Shown here: positions 25,061-34,325 of the stretch, piece by piece
Numbering within the stretch: position 1 is the stretch's first letter
How the letters are laid out: the number at the start of each line of letters is the position of its first letter
NCBI GenBank assembly: GCA_943789365.1
Contig: CALSTV010000001.1
Location: forward strand, 124,001-188,000
DNA: 64,000 bases
Direction: 5' to 3'
Source: an uncultured Flavobacteriaceae bacterium
Lineage (GTDB): Bacteria > Bacteroidota > Bacteroidia > Flavobacteriales > Flavobacteriaceae
Notes under the pieces: generated by a model
Database searches by the model: none
Told to the model about the DNA's origin: nothing
Seen by the model: the letters and a program-made list of their open reading frames with translations, nothing else
Made by a program: the position numbers and the translations under genes

Positions 25061-26211
25061 AACAAAAATATGACGTAGCGATAATTGGAAGTGGGCCAGC
25101 AGGTGCTTCGGCAGCTTTAAAATTGGCCGAAAACGGAATTTCAACTGTTTTGATCGAAAAAGAAATACTGCCTCGGTATAAAACTTGCGGTGATGGTTTT
25201 GTCTACAGAGGTAGGCGCAAGCTCCCCTTTGACATAAGTTCGGTCGTAAAACGTGAATTTAACAAAATACAAATCAATTTTGACAAAGCTGGAATTCATT
25301 TAACTTCTGAAAGAGATGCTCCGATAATTAGCATGATTATGCGTGATGATTTTGACAACCTTATTGTCGAGAAGGCTAAAAAGGCAGGAATTACGTTACT
25401 TGAAGGACATGCTTTAAACGATATCAGTTTTGGTGAAACAAATACACTACACACTTCTCAGGGAGATGTGTATGCTAAATTCATTATTGCCGCTGACGGT
25501 GCACTCGGTAAAACGGCAAAAATTACAGGCTGGAAAGAAACGAGAAATCTAATCCCTGCTTTGGAATATGAAGTAGAAGTAAGCCCAGAAGATTTTGAAA
25601 GGCTCTCAAGAGAAGTTCGTTTCGATTTTGATGCCGTTCCATTGGGGTACGGATGGTGCTTTCCAAAGCAAAAGCATCTTTCAATAGGCGTAGCAATTTT
25701 AGAAAGAAAAAAAATAGACCTGAAAAAGTATTACAAAGCGTATTTGACCACTTTAGGAATTACAACTCCAATAAGTGAAGAATTTCATGGTTTTCAAATT
25801 CCAATTAGCCCAAGAACTGATGGATTCGTAAAGAAAAATGTATTTTTAATTGGAGACGCTGCTGGTTTTGCAGATCCCATTACGGCAGAAGGTATATCAA
25901 ATGCCATACTTACTGGAGTAATGGCTGCAGATTCAATAATTGAAGGCAAATTAGAAAGTAAAAAGTCGACTGAGATTTACGAATCCAAATTAGCTGAAGT
26001 TTTACTTCCAGAGTTAAAAACAGGCATCTATTTATCAAAACTATTTTACCGGAACGAAAAAGTAAGACATTTTTTAATGAAAAGATACGGGCAACGTATG
26101 TGTGAGGAAATGACAAATGTATTTATGGGAGAACGCACCTACCCCGCAGATATAAAGAAGAAGATTACTTCGAAGTTAAAGAGTGCATTATTCTCAAAAT
26201 TTAAGTTATAG
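25057..26211 (+). CDS. FAD-dependent oxidoreductase, geranylgeranyl-reductase type
   Basis: A 384-residue flavoprotein with the Rossmann motif DVAIIGSGPAGASAALKLAENG split over residues 5-25, the fingerprint ISFG..ADGALGKTAK, and the C-terminal FAD motif LIGDAAGFADPITAEGISNA. The layout and PxYKxCGDG segment (PRYKTCGDGF) match the geranylgeranyl reductase family, which saturates isoprenoid chains of quinones, archaeal lipids or chlorophyll tails. In a flavobacterium the likely substrate is a menaquinone or lipid isoprenoid, which is inference. It is translationally coupled to the EEP gene and 9 bp before rluF. Confidence 0.88.
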   Translation: MKQKYDVAIIGSGPAGASAALKLAENGISTVLIEKEILPRYKTCGDGFVYRGRRKLPFDISSVVKREFNKIQINFDKAGIHLTSERDAPIISMIMRDDFDNLIVEKAKKAGITLLEGHALNDISFGETNTLHTSQGDVYAKFIIAADGALGKTAKITGWKETRNLIPALEYEVEVSPEDFERLSREVRFDFDAVPLGYGWCFPKQKHLSIGVAILERKKIDLKKYYKAYLTTLGITTPISEEFHGFQIPISPRTDGFVKKNVFLIGDAAGFADPITAEGISNAILTGVMAADSIIEGKLESKKSTEIYESKLAEVLLPELKTGIYLSKLFYRNEKVRHFLMKRYGQRMCEEMTNVFMGERTYPADIKKKITSKLKSALFSKFKL

Positions 26212-26220
26212 TAGCGTAAT

Positions 26221-26949
26221 ATGGAAGTTAAGAGACTAAATAAAGCCATATCGGAAACTGGTTATTGTTCGCGAAGGGCAGCCGACAAACTGATCGAGGA
26301 AGGACACGTTAAAGTGAATGGTGAAAAAGTGGGTTTAGGTGTCAAAGTATCAGCTACAGATGCAATTAGTGTACATGACCAAATTATAACAAAAGAGGTT
26401 AGAAATATCTATTTAGTCTTTCATAAACCTGTTGGAATTACTTGTACTACAGATACGAAAATAAGAGGGAATATCATTACCTATATGAATTACCCAGAAC
26501 GAATTTTCCCAGTAGGGCGTTTAGACAAACCCAGTGAAGGTCTGATTTTTATGACGAACGACGGAGACATCGTTAACAAAATTCTCCGTGCTAAAAACAA
26601 TCATGAAAAAGAATATATTGTTACGGTCAGCAAGAAAATAACAGCCGCATTTATCAAAAAAATGGGGAATGGAATTCCGGTTTTAGACACCATTACTGAC
26701 ACTTGTAATGTTGAAAAAATAAATGACTACACCTTCAAAATTATTCTAACCCAGGGGTTAAATAGACAAATAAGAAGAATGTGTGAGTATTTAGACTATG
26801 AAGTAACAAAACTGAAGCGCGTTCGAATCATGAACATTTCTCTAAACAACCTAAAACCGGGAAAATACCGAGAATTTACAGAGCGTGAACTTCAAGTGAT
26901 GAATCGCCTTGTAGGCAACTCTAGTAAAACAGAAGAAGCTTCCCTTTAA
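26221..26949 (+). CDS. rluF: 23S rRNA pseudouridine(2604) synthase
   Basis: A 242-residue RsuA/RluF-type synthase. An S4 RNA-binding domain covers residues 3-60 (YCSRRAADKLIEEGHVKVNG). The catalytic Asp102 is in GRLDKPSEGLIFMTNDGD, and the C-terminal part has the NRQIRRMCEYLDYEV motif typical of RluF. It makes pseudouridine in 23S rRNA helix 90 near the peptidyl-transferase centre. It follows the FAD protein by 9 bp. RluB/E are alternatives; the motif set favours RluF. Confidence 0.9.
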   Translation: MEVKRLNKAISETGYCSRRAADKLIEEGHVKVNGEKVGLGVKVSATDAISVHDQIITKEVRNIYLVFHKPVGITCTTDTKIRGNIITYMNYPERIFPVGRLDKPSEGLIFMTNDGDIVNKILRAKNNHEKEYIVTVSKKITAAFIKKMGNGIPVLDTITDTCNVEKINDYTFKIILTQGLNRQIRRMCEYLDYEVTKLKRVRIMNISLNNLKPGKYREFTERELQVMNRLVGNSSKTEEASL

Positions 26950-26960
26950 CACCCCGTAAT

Positions 26961-27722
26961 ATGTCGAAAATAGACCAAACAGCACTAAAACAAATCTTTA
27001 TAGTTTTTTCACGAAAAATTCTATTTCTCTATCTTTTTGTTGTTGCCTTGTATTTTGACGGTATTGGTTTTTCCAAAATAGTTCCGAACAACCAATTCTA
27101 CATCAATTTCTTAATGGTTGCGGCATTTATTGCGCTTTATTACAGATCTACAAGACGGACCCGACAATTAATGATTATTGCTGTAATTATAGGCTTTATT
27201 GGAGAACATTTCTTTTCGCGATACTTAGGTATGTATACCTATCGGCTAGAAAACATCCCTTGGTATGTGCCTTTTGGTCATGCCGCAGTGTATGCCCGAG
27301 TATTTACCTTTTCCAAAACTTCAATTATTCAAAAACACAAAACTGAAATTGAGCGTTTTCTCTACATACTTATTGCTGCATATGCAACAGGGTTTCTGCT
27401 TTTCTTGGACGATGTTTTTGGCTTCGTTATGACACTGGTTATATTTATTATTTTATGGAAACGGCCAAAAGATCGAATGTTTTTCTTAACCATGTACACT
27501 GTTGTTGCAGTGTTAGAACTGGGAGGAACTTATTACCAATGCTGGTATTGGCCCGATACGGCATTTAATACCTTCTCATTCCTAAAAAGCTACAACCCAC
27601 CAAGTGGAATTAGTTTGTTTTATTATACGTTAGACATTGGCTGTTTCGTTTTTTATAAACTGTTCCACCCAGAAATTTGGAATCGATATAAAACGATTAA
27701 AAATGTAAAACGATTAGCATAA
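26961..27722 (+). CDS. Predicted integral membrane protein, unknown function
   Basis: A 253-residue protein with six to seven membrane helices, rich in aromatic residues and with conserved-looking polar spots (GEHFFSRYLGMYTYRL, WYVPFGHAAVYARVF, YYQCWYWPDTAFN). I do not recognise a family or active site. It follows rluF by 11 bp on the same strand and converges on the sigma-54 activator gene. It may be an orphan transporter or lipid-modifying enzyme, but neither is supported. Confidence 0.8.
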   Translation: MSKIDQTALKQIFIVFSRKILFLYLFVVALYFDGIGFSKIVPNNQFYINFLMVAAFIALYYRSTRRTRQLMIIAVIIGFIGEHFFSRYLGMYTYRLENIPWYVPFGHAAVYARVFTFSKTSIIQKHKTEIERFLYILIAAYATGFLLFLDDVFGFVMTLVIFIILWKRPKDRMFFLTMYTVVAVLELGGTYYQCWYWPDTAFNTFSFLKSYNPPSGISLFYYTLDIGCFVFYKLFHPEIWNRYKTIKNVKRLA

Positions 27723-27744
27723 CTATTTTATATGTAGAAGTACT

Positions 27745-28908
27745 TTATTTACTGGCAAACATTTTCACATCATCTTCAGAAATTTCCTGCATTCCAAGTA
27801 TCAACAATCGTTCTATAACATTTCTCAACTCACGAATATTCCCTGTCCAATCATAGGACTTTAGCAATTCTATCGCTGCCTCGGTAAACTTCTTTGGTGC
27901 TATACCTTGTTCTTTTGAAATAATTTCGGAAAAATAATTCACTAGCAATGGAATATCTTCTCTTCTATCATTCAAAGCGGGGACGGCAATCAATATCACG
28001 GCTAGTCTATGGTAGAGATCTTCTCTAAACCGTCCTTCAGAAATTTCCTTTTTCAAATCCTTATTTGTAGCTGCAACCACACGTACGTTCACTTTGATGT
28101 CTTTATCACTCCCAACCCTACTAATTCTGTTTTCCTGAAGAGCTCTCAACACTTTTGCTTGTGCAGACAAACTCATATCACCAATTTCATCTAGAAATAT
28201 GGTACCGTTATTAGCCGCTTCAAATTTCCCGGCTCTGTCTTTATTGGCGCCGGTAAACGATCCTTTTACATGTCCAAACAATTCACTTTCTATCAATTCT
28301 GATGGAATAGCAGCACAGTTCACCTCAATCATAGGAGCTTTATTGCGATCACTCTTTTCATGCAACCAATGCGCTACCAATTCTTTTCCGGTACCGTTGG
28401 GCCCCGTAATCAAAACACGTGCATCTGTAGGAGCCACTTTTTCTATCATATCTTTTATATGTAAGATAGAGGCACTCTCGCCAATCATTTCATATCGTTT
28501 GCTAACCTTTTTCTTTAACCTTGTATTCTCAACCAATAAATCTTTTCTGACCAAAGCATTTCTAACCGTGTTCAAAAGTCGATTCAAATCTGGTGGTTTA
28601 GAAATATAGTCAAAAGCTCCTAGTCTCATCGTGTTTACGGCAGTTTCCAAATCTCCGTGTCCAGAAATCATAATCACGGGAAGTTCAGGTAGAATTTTTT
28701 TTATTTTCCCCAAGACTTCCTCTCCATCCATTTTTGGCATTTTGATATCACAAAGTACCAAATCATATTCTTTTTTACTCAGCATTTCCAGGCCAATCAA
28801 ACCATCTTCGGCCTCATCAATGAGGTAGGACTCGCTCTCTTCACCAATGATTTTACTCAACACTCTACGAATTGCCGCCTCATCCTCGATAATTAAAATA
28901 TTGCTCAT
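27745..28908 (-). CDS. Sigma-54-dependent response regulator lacking a DNA-binding domain
   Basis: A 387-residue NtrC-class protein. The receiver has the phosphoacceptor Asp54 (LVLCDIKMPKMDG). The AAA+ domain has Walker A at 169-175 (GPNGTGK), the sigma-54 contact loop GSFTGA at 216-221 (Ser in place of the usual Ala), Walker B TIFLDEIGDM at 236-245 and the RLAV/NIRELRN elements. The protein ends 20 residues after the AAA+ domain (SEDDVKMFASK), with no Fis-type helix-turn-helix. Only 22 bp lie before the facing gene, so no frameshifted domain is hidden downstream. No partner histidine kinase lies beside it. Confidence 0.9.
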   Translation of the reverse strand: MSNILIIEDEAAIRRVLSKIIGEESESYLIDEAEDGLIGLEMLSKKEYDLVLCDIKMPKMDGEEVLGKIKKILPELPVIMISGHGDLETAVNTMRLGAFDYISKPPDLNRLLNTVRNALVRKDLLVENTRLKKKVSKRYEMIGESASILHIKDMIEKVAPTDARVLITGPNGTGKELVAHWLHEKSDRNKAPMIEVNCAAIPSELIESELFGHVKGSFTGANKDRAGKFEAANNGTIFLDEIGDMSLSAQAKVLRALQENRISRVGSDKDIKVNVRVVAATNKDLKKEISEGRFREDLYHRLAVILIAVPALNDRREDIPLLVNYFSEIISKEQGIAPKKFTEAAIELLKSYDWTGNIRELRNVIERLLILGMQEISEDDVKMFASK

Positions 28909-28990
28909 AATGCTATTTTATATTAGTTCTTTGTTCAAACCTACTAAATCTTTCGGTAAAAATAAGTAGGAATTTAAGATAAATTTATAC

Positions 28991-30295
28991 TTACTGACGC
29001 AGCCATTTATACAACTCGCGGTAACTAATTTTCTTTCCATACATCAAAATTCCAGTCCTATAAATTTTTGCAGCCATTCTTACAATACCAAGAAATGAAA
29101 CCAACAATAATCCTATGGAAATAACTATTTCTAAAGTAGAAACACCAAAAGGAATTCTCATAGGCATGACAATAGGAGCCGTTAGAGGAACTAATGAAAA
29201 AACAACGGATAAGATTCCATGCGGATCAGTCAATACAGCAGCAAACCCAACATAAACAGCCATAATCAGTGGGATGATCACGGGTAAAACAAACTGTTGC
29301 GTATCTGTTTCCGTGTCAACCGCTGCTCCAATTGCAGCGTAAATTGCGCTGTACAGTAAAAATCCACCAACAAAATAGATAATAAAAAACACAAACATCC
29401 GTAGCAGTGGAAGCTTTCCAATTTCTAAAGCTACGTCTTGAATTTGACCTACCCCATTCATCTCAGAAACTTGACTTAACTGAGGCGACATTTCATCAAA
29501 ATGAACTCCGAAAGCAAATTTTGCTGCTGCAGTGAACACCAATAAAAGAAGCCCCCAACAAAAAAACTGCAACAAACCAGCTAACGTATTCCCTATAATT
29601 TTCCCTAACAACAATTGAAACGGTTTTACCGATGCTATTACAATTTCAATGACCCTATTTGTTTTTTCTTCAATAACACTGCGCATTACAGAAGTACCAT
29701 AAATCACAATAAACATCATAATTAAATAGCCAACTCCCATACCTAGCCCCATCTTTAATCCATTTCCTAATTTGGATGCTATTGCTCCTGAAAAAGAGGA
29801 TTGCCTTAGCGCAATATCAACTTGAGAATTCTTCAAATTTTCTAAACTAACCCCTTGTTTCCGTAAATTTGCAGACATCATTGTTGTCTCAATTAACTTT
29901 TCTAAAGTTTCCACAAACAAAATACCGGGAGATTCTTCCGTATATAAAGTAATAGCATTAGCCCATTTTTCTTTTTCTGAATGAAAAGGTGGTATGTATA
30001 AAAGTCCATCATACCCTTCAGACTGCACCAATGCTTTCGCAACCTCTACACCTAAAGTACTATAATCTATAAATTGAATCGTTTCGCTGCCTTCTACTAT
30101 TTTTGCAACAACCTCAGAAGAAGCATCTACAACAACTATCTGTTTTTGGGCCGGAGTATCCTCTTTCGTAATATAAAAAACAACCATTGCCAAAATAGAA
30201 ATCAAAATGGGACTCAAAAAAGTCATGACAACGAACGATTTGTTTCTTATTTTGGTAAGAAACTCTCTGCGAATAATTAAAAGTAATTTTTCCAT
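28991..30295 (-). CDS. ABC transporter permease, NatB-like
   Basis: Using the ATG at 30293-30295 (MEKLLLIIRREFLTKIRNKS), the protein has 434 residues: a first membrane helix near residues 20-42, a long extracytoplasmic segment (about 45-190), then five or six helices with the ABC-2 pattern EEKTNRVIEIVIASVKPFQLLLGK. This matches NatB-type exporters. The reading frame continues upstream into the ATPase gene, but that extension overlaps it and is not the start. It pairs with the ATPase 19 bp upstream. The substrate (sodium in NatAB, drugs or peptides elsewhere) cannot be assigned. Confidence 0.87.
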   Translation of the reverse strand: MEKLLLIIRREFLTKIRNKSFVVMTFLSPILISILAMVVFYITKEDTPAQKQIVVVDASSEVVAKIVEGSETIQFIDYSTLGVEVAKALVQSEGYDGLLYIPPFHSEKEKWANAITLYTEESPGILFVETLEKLIETTMMSANLRKQGVSLENLKNSQVDIALRQSSFSGAIASKLGNGLKMGLGMGVGYLIMMFIVIYGTSVMRSVIEEKTNRVIEIVIASVKPFQLLLGKIIGNTLAGLLQFFCWGLLLLVFTAAAKFAFGVHFDEMSPQLSQVSEMNGVGQIQDVALEIGKLPLLRMFVFFIIYFVGGFLLYSAIYAAIGAAVDTETDTQQFVLPVIIPLIMAVYVGFAAVLTDPHGILSVVFSLVPLTAPIVMPMRIPFGVSTLEIVISIGLLLVSFLGIVRMAAKIYRTGILMYGKKISYRELYKWLRQ

Positions 30296-30314
30296 GCTCA
30301 CAATAAATAGAAAT

Positions 30315-31244
30315 TTAGGAATGCATATCCGTTTTACCAATGGCATCCAAAAAAATTGCGTGCATTGAAGGAAGCTTCTGTACAAATTGCATGAGCTCTC
30401 CAAAAGGCAACAGGTTTTGCATTAGGTCGCTTGGACGTTCATTTTCTTTAAACGCAACTTCCAGTTTCAAAATAGCAGATACTTCATCATAATTATGGTT
30501 CCGAAGTTCATATGCATCGACGAAAAAAGAAAGTACTTCTTTTGTATTGTTTGTTTTAAAAACTATCTCATAAATCTTAGCACCATATAACTGTTGAAGT
30601 GCCGCAACGGTCCCTTCCAACACTATTTTCCCTTTGTTCAACAAACAAATATGATCACACATTTGTTCAATAGACTCCATTCTATGTGTTGAAAAAATGA
30701 TGGTGGCTCCCTCGTTTCTCAGTTGTAGAATTTCATTCGCTATCAATTCGGCATTCACAGGATCGAATCCACTAAAAGGTTCATCAAAAATCAACAACTT
30801 CGGACGATGCATCACGGTCACAATAAATTGTACTTTTTGTGCCATTCCTTTTGAAAGTTCTTGAATCTTTTTATCCCACCAATTGCGTATTCCAAACTTA
30901 TCAAACCAATACAGCAATCGAGTTTTAGCTTCCTTTTTAGAAAGTCCCTTTAACCTTGCTAAGTACATTGCCTGTTCACCAACTCGCATGTTCTTATAAA
31001 GTCCTCTTTCTTCTGGCAGATAACCTATCTGTGAAATATGTGATGGACACAAAAGCTCTCCATCTAAATACACGCTACCATTATCGGGCTGTGTTATTTG
31101 ATTGATAATTCGAATCAACGAAGTCTTCCCTGCGCCATTTGGGCCCAAAAGTCCGTAAATACTTCCTTTTGGGATTTCAATTGAAATTGAGTCTAAGGCC
31201 AACACACCGTTGTATTGTTTTGTGACTTCTTCTATTCTTAACAC
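30315..31244 (-). CDS. ABC transporter ATP-binding protein, NatA-like
   Basis: The probable start is GTG at 31242-31244 (MLRIEEVTKQYNG), giving 309 or 310 residues. A longer frame begins at ATG 31281-31283, but the candidate -7 box at 31272-31279 would lie downstream of that codon. The nucleotide-binding domain has Walker A (GPNGAGKTS), signature (LSKGMAQKV), Walker B (LLIFDEPFSGFDP) and the H-loop FSTHRME. A 90-residue C-terminal tail is typical of NatA-like ATPases. It powers the permease encoded next. The GTG start and promoter placement are inferred from sequence. Confidence 0.88.
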   Translation of the reverse strand: MLRIEEVTKQYNGVLALDSISIEIPKGSIYGLLGPNGAGKTSLIRIINQITQPDNGSVYLDGELLCPSHISQIGYLPEERGLYKNMRVGEQAMYLARLKGLSKKEAKTRLLYWFDKFGIRNWWDKKIQELSKGMAQKVQFIVTVMHRPKLLIFDEPFSGFDPVNAELIANEILQLRNEGATIIFSTHRMESIEQMCDHICLLNKGKIVLEGTVAALQQLYGAKIYEIVFKTNNTKEVLSFFVDAYELRNHNYDEVSAILKLEVAFKENERPSDLMQNLLPFGELMQFVQKLPSMHAIFLDAIGKTDMHS

Positions 31245-31271
31245 ATTTAATAGATAAAAATTATAGCAAAT

Positions 31272-31279
31272 CAAAGATA
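31272..31279 (-). promoter_or_regulatory. Candidate -7 box for the NatA-like gene
   Basis: On the minus strand TATCTTTG fits TAnnTTTG. Transcription would start near 31265, leaving a leader of about 20 nt before the GTG at 31244. No TTG is seen at -33. Confidence 0.45.
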
Positions 31280-31370
31280 TCATTTTATAATGAAAATAAA
31301 ATTGTAGCTCCTGTTTTGTTTATTCAAATTAAAGCTATATATTTACTGTGCATGCATAATAAAACATTTT

Positions 31371-31820
31371 TTGAAAGAAACGAAAGAAACATCCATCGAC
31401 CATCAATTACGAGCAACTTGGCAAGCTGTGGCTAAAATGTATAATGAAGAAGCCTCCAAATACGGCAGCACAATGGCTACCATCTTTTTATTATTAACTA
31501 TAGACAAGCATACAGGTAGTGCATCCACCTCATTGGGCCCTAAAATGGGCATGGAAGCAACAAGTCTTTCCCGATTGTTAAAAAGCATGGAAGAAAAAGG
31601 GCTTATATACAGAGAAAAAAACCCGAATGACGGCAGAAGTGTACTCATTAAATTAACAGATTTTGGTAAAGAAAAAAGAGAGACCTCTAAGCAAAGCGTT
31701 TTACAATTTAACAATACTGTAAAGCAAAAGCTATCCAAAGAGGAAGTAGCTGTATTTTTTAAAGTCACGGCTACCATAAATAATTTGGTAGTGAACAAAA
31801 AAATATTTAACAACATATAA
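31371..31820 (+). CDS. MarR-family regulator of the fad operon
   Basis: A 149-residue winged-helix protein from a TTG at 31371. SLGPKMGMEATSLSRLLKSM is the recognition helix region, and GLIYREKNPNDGRSVLIKL is the wing with the MarR DxR signature. It lies 23 bp before the beta-oxidation genes, so it likely controls them, probably by sensing an acyl-CoA. The TTG start is supported by the fit to family N-termini; no in-frame ATG exists before residue 24. Confidence 0.85.
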   Translation: MKETKETSIDHQLRATWQAVAKMYNEEASKYGSTMATIFLLLTIDKHTGSASTSLGPKMGMEATSLSRLLKSMEEKGLIYREKNPNDGRSVLIKLTDFGKEKRETSKQSVLQFNNTVKQKLSKEEVAVFFKVTATINNLVVNKKIFNNI

Positions 31821-31843
31821 TCAGTTCGATTAAAATTACGACA

Positions 31844-34246
31844 ATGAAAAAACACATTCGAAAAATAGCCGTAATCGGTTCGGGAATCATGGGGTCAGGT
31901 ATTGCTTGTCATTTTGCAAATATTGGTGTAGAAGTACTATTGCTAGACATTGTTCCCAATAAATTGACAGAAAAAGAGCGCGCTTCAGGACGAAGCCTAG
32001 AAGATAGCAGTGTACGAAATCGGATTGTAAACACGAGTCTAACCAACTCACTAAAATCAAAACCCTCCCCTATTTACAACAATTCTTTTGCTGCTAGAAT
32101 TAGCACAGGGAATTTAGAAGACGACATCGATAAAATAGCGCATGTAGATTGGATAATTGAGGTTGTCGTTGAAAAACTAGAAATCAAACAACAAGTCTTT
32201 GAATTGATAGAAAAACACAGGACGCCTGGAACGCTTATTAGCTCAAATACATCTGGAATTCCCATCAAGTTCATGAATGAGGGACGTAGCAAAGATTTTC
32301 AACATCATTTTGCAGTTACTCATTTCTTTAATCCTCCCAGATATTTAAAGCTGTTTGAAGTTGTTCCTGGGCCTTCCTGTAAAAAAGACGTAATCGACTT
32401 CTTAATAAACTACGGTGAAAAGTTTTTAGGAAAAACAGCTGTACTTGCCAAAGACACACCTGCATTTATAGGGAATAGAATTGGAATTTTTGGAATTATG
32501 AGTTTGTTTCATATTGTGAAAGAGATGGGACTTACGGTTGCTGAAGTAGATAAACTTACAGGACCTATTATAGGACGTCCCAAATCGGCCACCTTTCGAA
32601 CTGTCGATGTCGTTGGATTAGACACCTTGGTTCATGTTGCCAATGGTTTACATAAAAACTGTCCTAAAGACGAATCTCATCATTTGTTTGAACTTCCAAG
32701 TTTTGTGAGTTCCTTAGTAGAAAACAACTGGCTGGGAGATAAAACAAAACAAGGTTTTTATAAAAAAGAAATCGATGCTAAAGGAAAGCGTACTATTTTG
32801 GCTTTGGATTTGAATAGCCTAACCTATATACCTACTAAAAAAGCTTCATTTGCTAGTTTGGAAAAGACAAAGGGAATTTCAAAAGTGATTGATCGCTTTA
32901 AAGTATTAATTAAAGGAAAAGACAAGGCTGGGGAATTTTACAGAAAAACTTTAGCAGCCCTTTTAGCATACAGTGCCAATAGAATCCCTGAAATATCTGA
33001 TGAAACCTTTAGAATAGACGATGCTATGAAAGCTGGGTTTGGTTGGGAACACGGCCCCTTTCAAATATGGGATGCCATTGGTGTAGCCGAAGGAGTTTCC
33101 TTAATCGAATCCGAAAACCTTACAGTAAATCCTTGGGTTAAAGAAATGCTTGCTGCAAACCATTCATCCTTCTATACTATTGATAATGGTCTTACCTATT
33201 TCTATGACATTCCAACGAAAAGCAGTAAAAAAGTACCGGGTCAAGAAAGTTTTATCATCCTCGACAATATCAGAGAAACAAAAACCATTTGGTCTAACAA
33301 AGAAGCTGCTATTCAAGATCTAGGAGACGGTATATTGAACGTAGAATTTCAATCCAAAATGAACACTATTGGAGGAGGCGTTTTAGAGGCTATCAACAAA
33401 GGAATAGATTTGGCAGAAACTCAATATGAAGCCCTGATTCTTGGAAATCAAGCGGCAAATTTCTCAGTAGGTGCAAATTTAGCTGTGGCGTTTTTATTAG
33501 CCGTTGAACAAGAATACGACGAACTTAACAGGGCTACAAAATTGTTTCAAGACACCGTAATGCGATTGCGTTATTCTTCAGTCCCAACGCTGCTTACTCC
33601 GAGAGGGATGACTTTTGGAGGTGCTTGCGAAATGAGTATGCATGTAGACAAGGTAGTGGCAGCTGCTGAAACCTATACTGGACTTGTAGAATTTGGTGTT
33701 GGAATTATTCCTGCTGGAGCCGGTACGAAGGAAATGACCTTACGTGCCTCCGAAGCCTTCTTAAAAGACGACGTTAAACTCAACCGATTAAGAGACACTT
33801 TTATCAATATTGCTATGGCAAAAGTCGCTACATCTGCACATGAAGCTTTTGATTTTGGATTCTACCAAAAATCAAAAGATATCGTTGTGGTCAATGCAAA
33901 CCGACAAATTGCCACGGCAAAGAAACACGCTCTACAAATGTTGGACGACGGGTATACCCAACCTACTCCTAAAAAAATAAAAGTATTAGGACAGCAAGCC
34001 TTAGGAATGTTTCATGTGGGAACCGATAGTTTGCAGAAAGGGCAATATGCCTCTGAACACGATAAAAAAATTGCCAACAAACTCGGTTATATTATGGCAG
34101 GTGGCGATTTATCGGAACCAACCTATGTGTCTGAGCAATATTTACTAGATCTTGAGAGAGAAGCCATTCTTTCACTTTTTTCCGAACGTAAAACTTTAGA
34201 ACGTATTCAGCATATGTTAAAAACAGGAAAACCTCTGAGAAACTAA
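31844..34246 (+). CDS. fadN: 3-hydroxyacyl-CoA dehydrogenase / enoyl-CoA hydratase, FadN type
   Basis: An 800-residue bifunctional beta-oxidation enzyme. The NAD-binding dehydrogenase domain comes first (KIAVIGSGIMGSGIACHFA), with HFFNPPRYLKLFEVV and a C-terminal dehydrogenase domain (about 390-480), followed by the crotonase domain at about residues 490-720 (FSVGANLAVAFLLAVEQ, GACEMSMHVDKVVAAAETY, GVGIIPAGAGTKEM). The order is that of Bacillus FadN, not E. coli FadB, where the hydratase leads. It hydrates trans-2-enoyl-CoA and oxidises the 3-hydroxyacyl-CoA. It is the first enzyme gene of the operon. Confidence 0.93.
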   Translation: MKKHIRKIAVIGSGIMGSGIACHFANIGVEVLLLDIVPNKLTEKERASGRSLEDSSVRNRIVNTSLTNSLKSKPSPIYNNSFAARISTGNLEDDIDKIAHVDWIIEVVVEKLEIKQQVFELIEKHRTPGTLISSNTSGIPIKFMNEGRSKDFQHHFAVTHFFNPPRYLKLFEVVPGPSCKKDVIDFLINYGEKFLGKTAVLAKDTPAFIGNRIGIFGIMSLFHIVKEMGLTVAEVDKLTGPIIGRPKSATFRTVDVVGLDTLVHVANGLHKNCPKDESHHLFELPSFVSSLVENNWLGDKTKQGFYKKEIDAKGKRTILALDLNSLTYIPTKKASFASLEKTKGISKVIDRFKVLIKGKDKAGEFYRKTLAALLAYSANRIPEISDETFRIDDAMKAGFGWEHGPFQIWDAIGVAEGVSLIESENLTVNPWVKEMLAANHSSFYTIDNGLTYFYDIPTKSSKKVPGQESFIILDNIRETKTIWSNKEAAIQDLGDGILNVEFQSKMNTIGGGVLEAINKGIDLAETQYEALILGNQAANFSVGANLAVAFLLAVEQEYDELNRATKLFQDTVMRLRYSSVPTLLTPRGMTFGGACEMSMHVDKVVAAAETYTGLVEFGVGIIPAGAGTKEMTLRASEAFLKDDVKLNRLRDTFINIAMAKVATSAHEAFDFGFYQKSKDIVVVNANRQIATAKKHALQMLDDGYTQPTPKKIKVLGQQALGMFHVGTDSLQKGQYASEHDKKIANKLGYIMAGGDLSEPTYVSEQYLLDLEREAILSLFSERKTLERIQHMLKTGKPLRN

Positions 34247-34325
34247 TATGTCAGATTAGATGTCAATATAAATAAAGAATCTAAAGGACGAAAGAATCAA
34301 AAAAAACGAATCATAAAAACAGATT

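Noticed and set aside
30296-30403. Upstream extension of the NatB-like permease
   Set aside because: The extra 36 residues overlap the ATPase gene and lack similarity; the ATG at 30295 gives the standard N-terminus.
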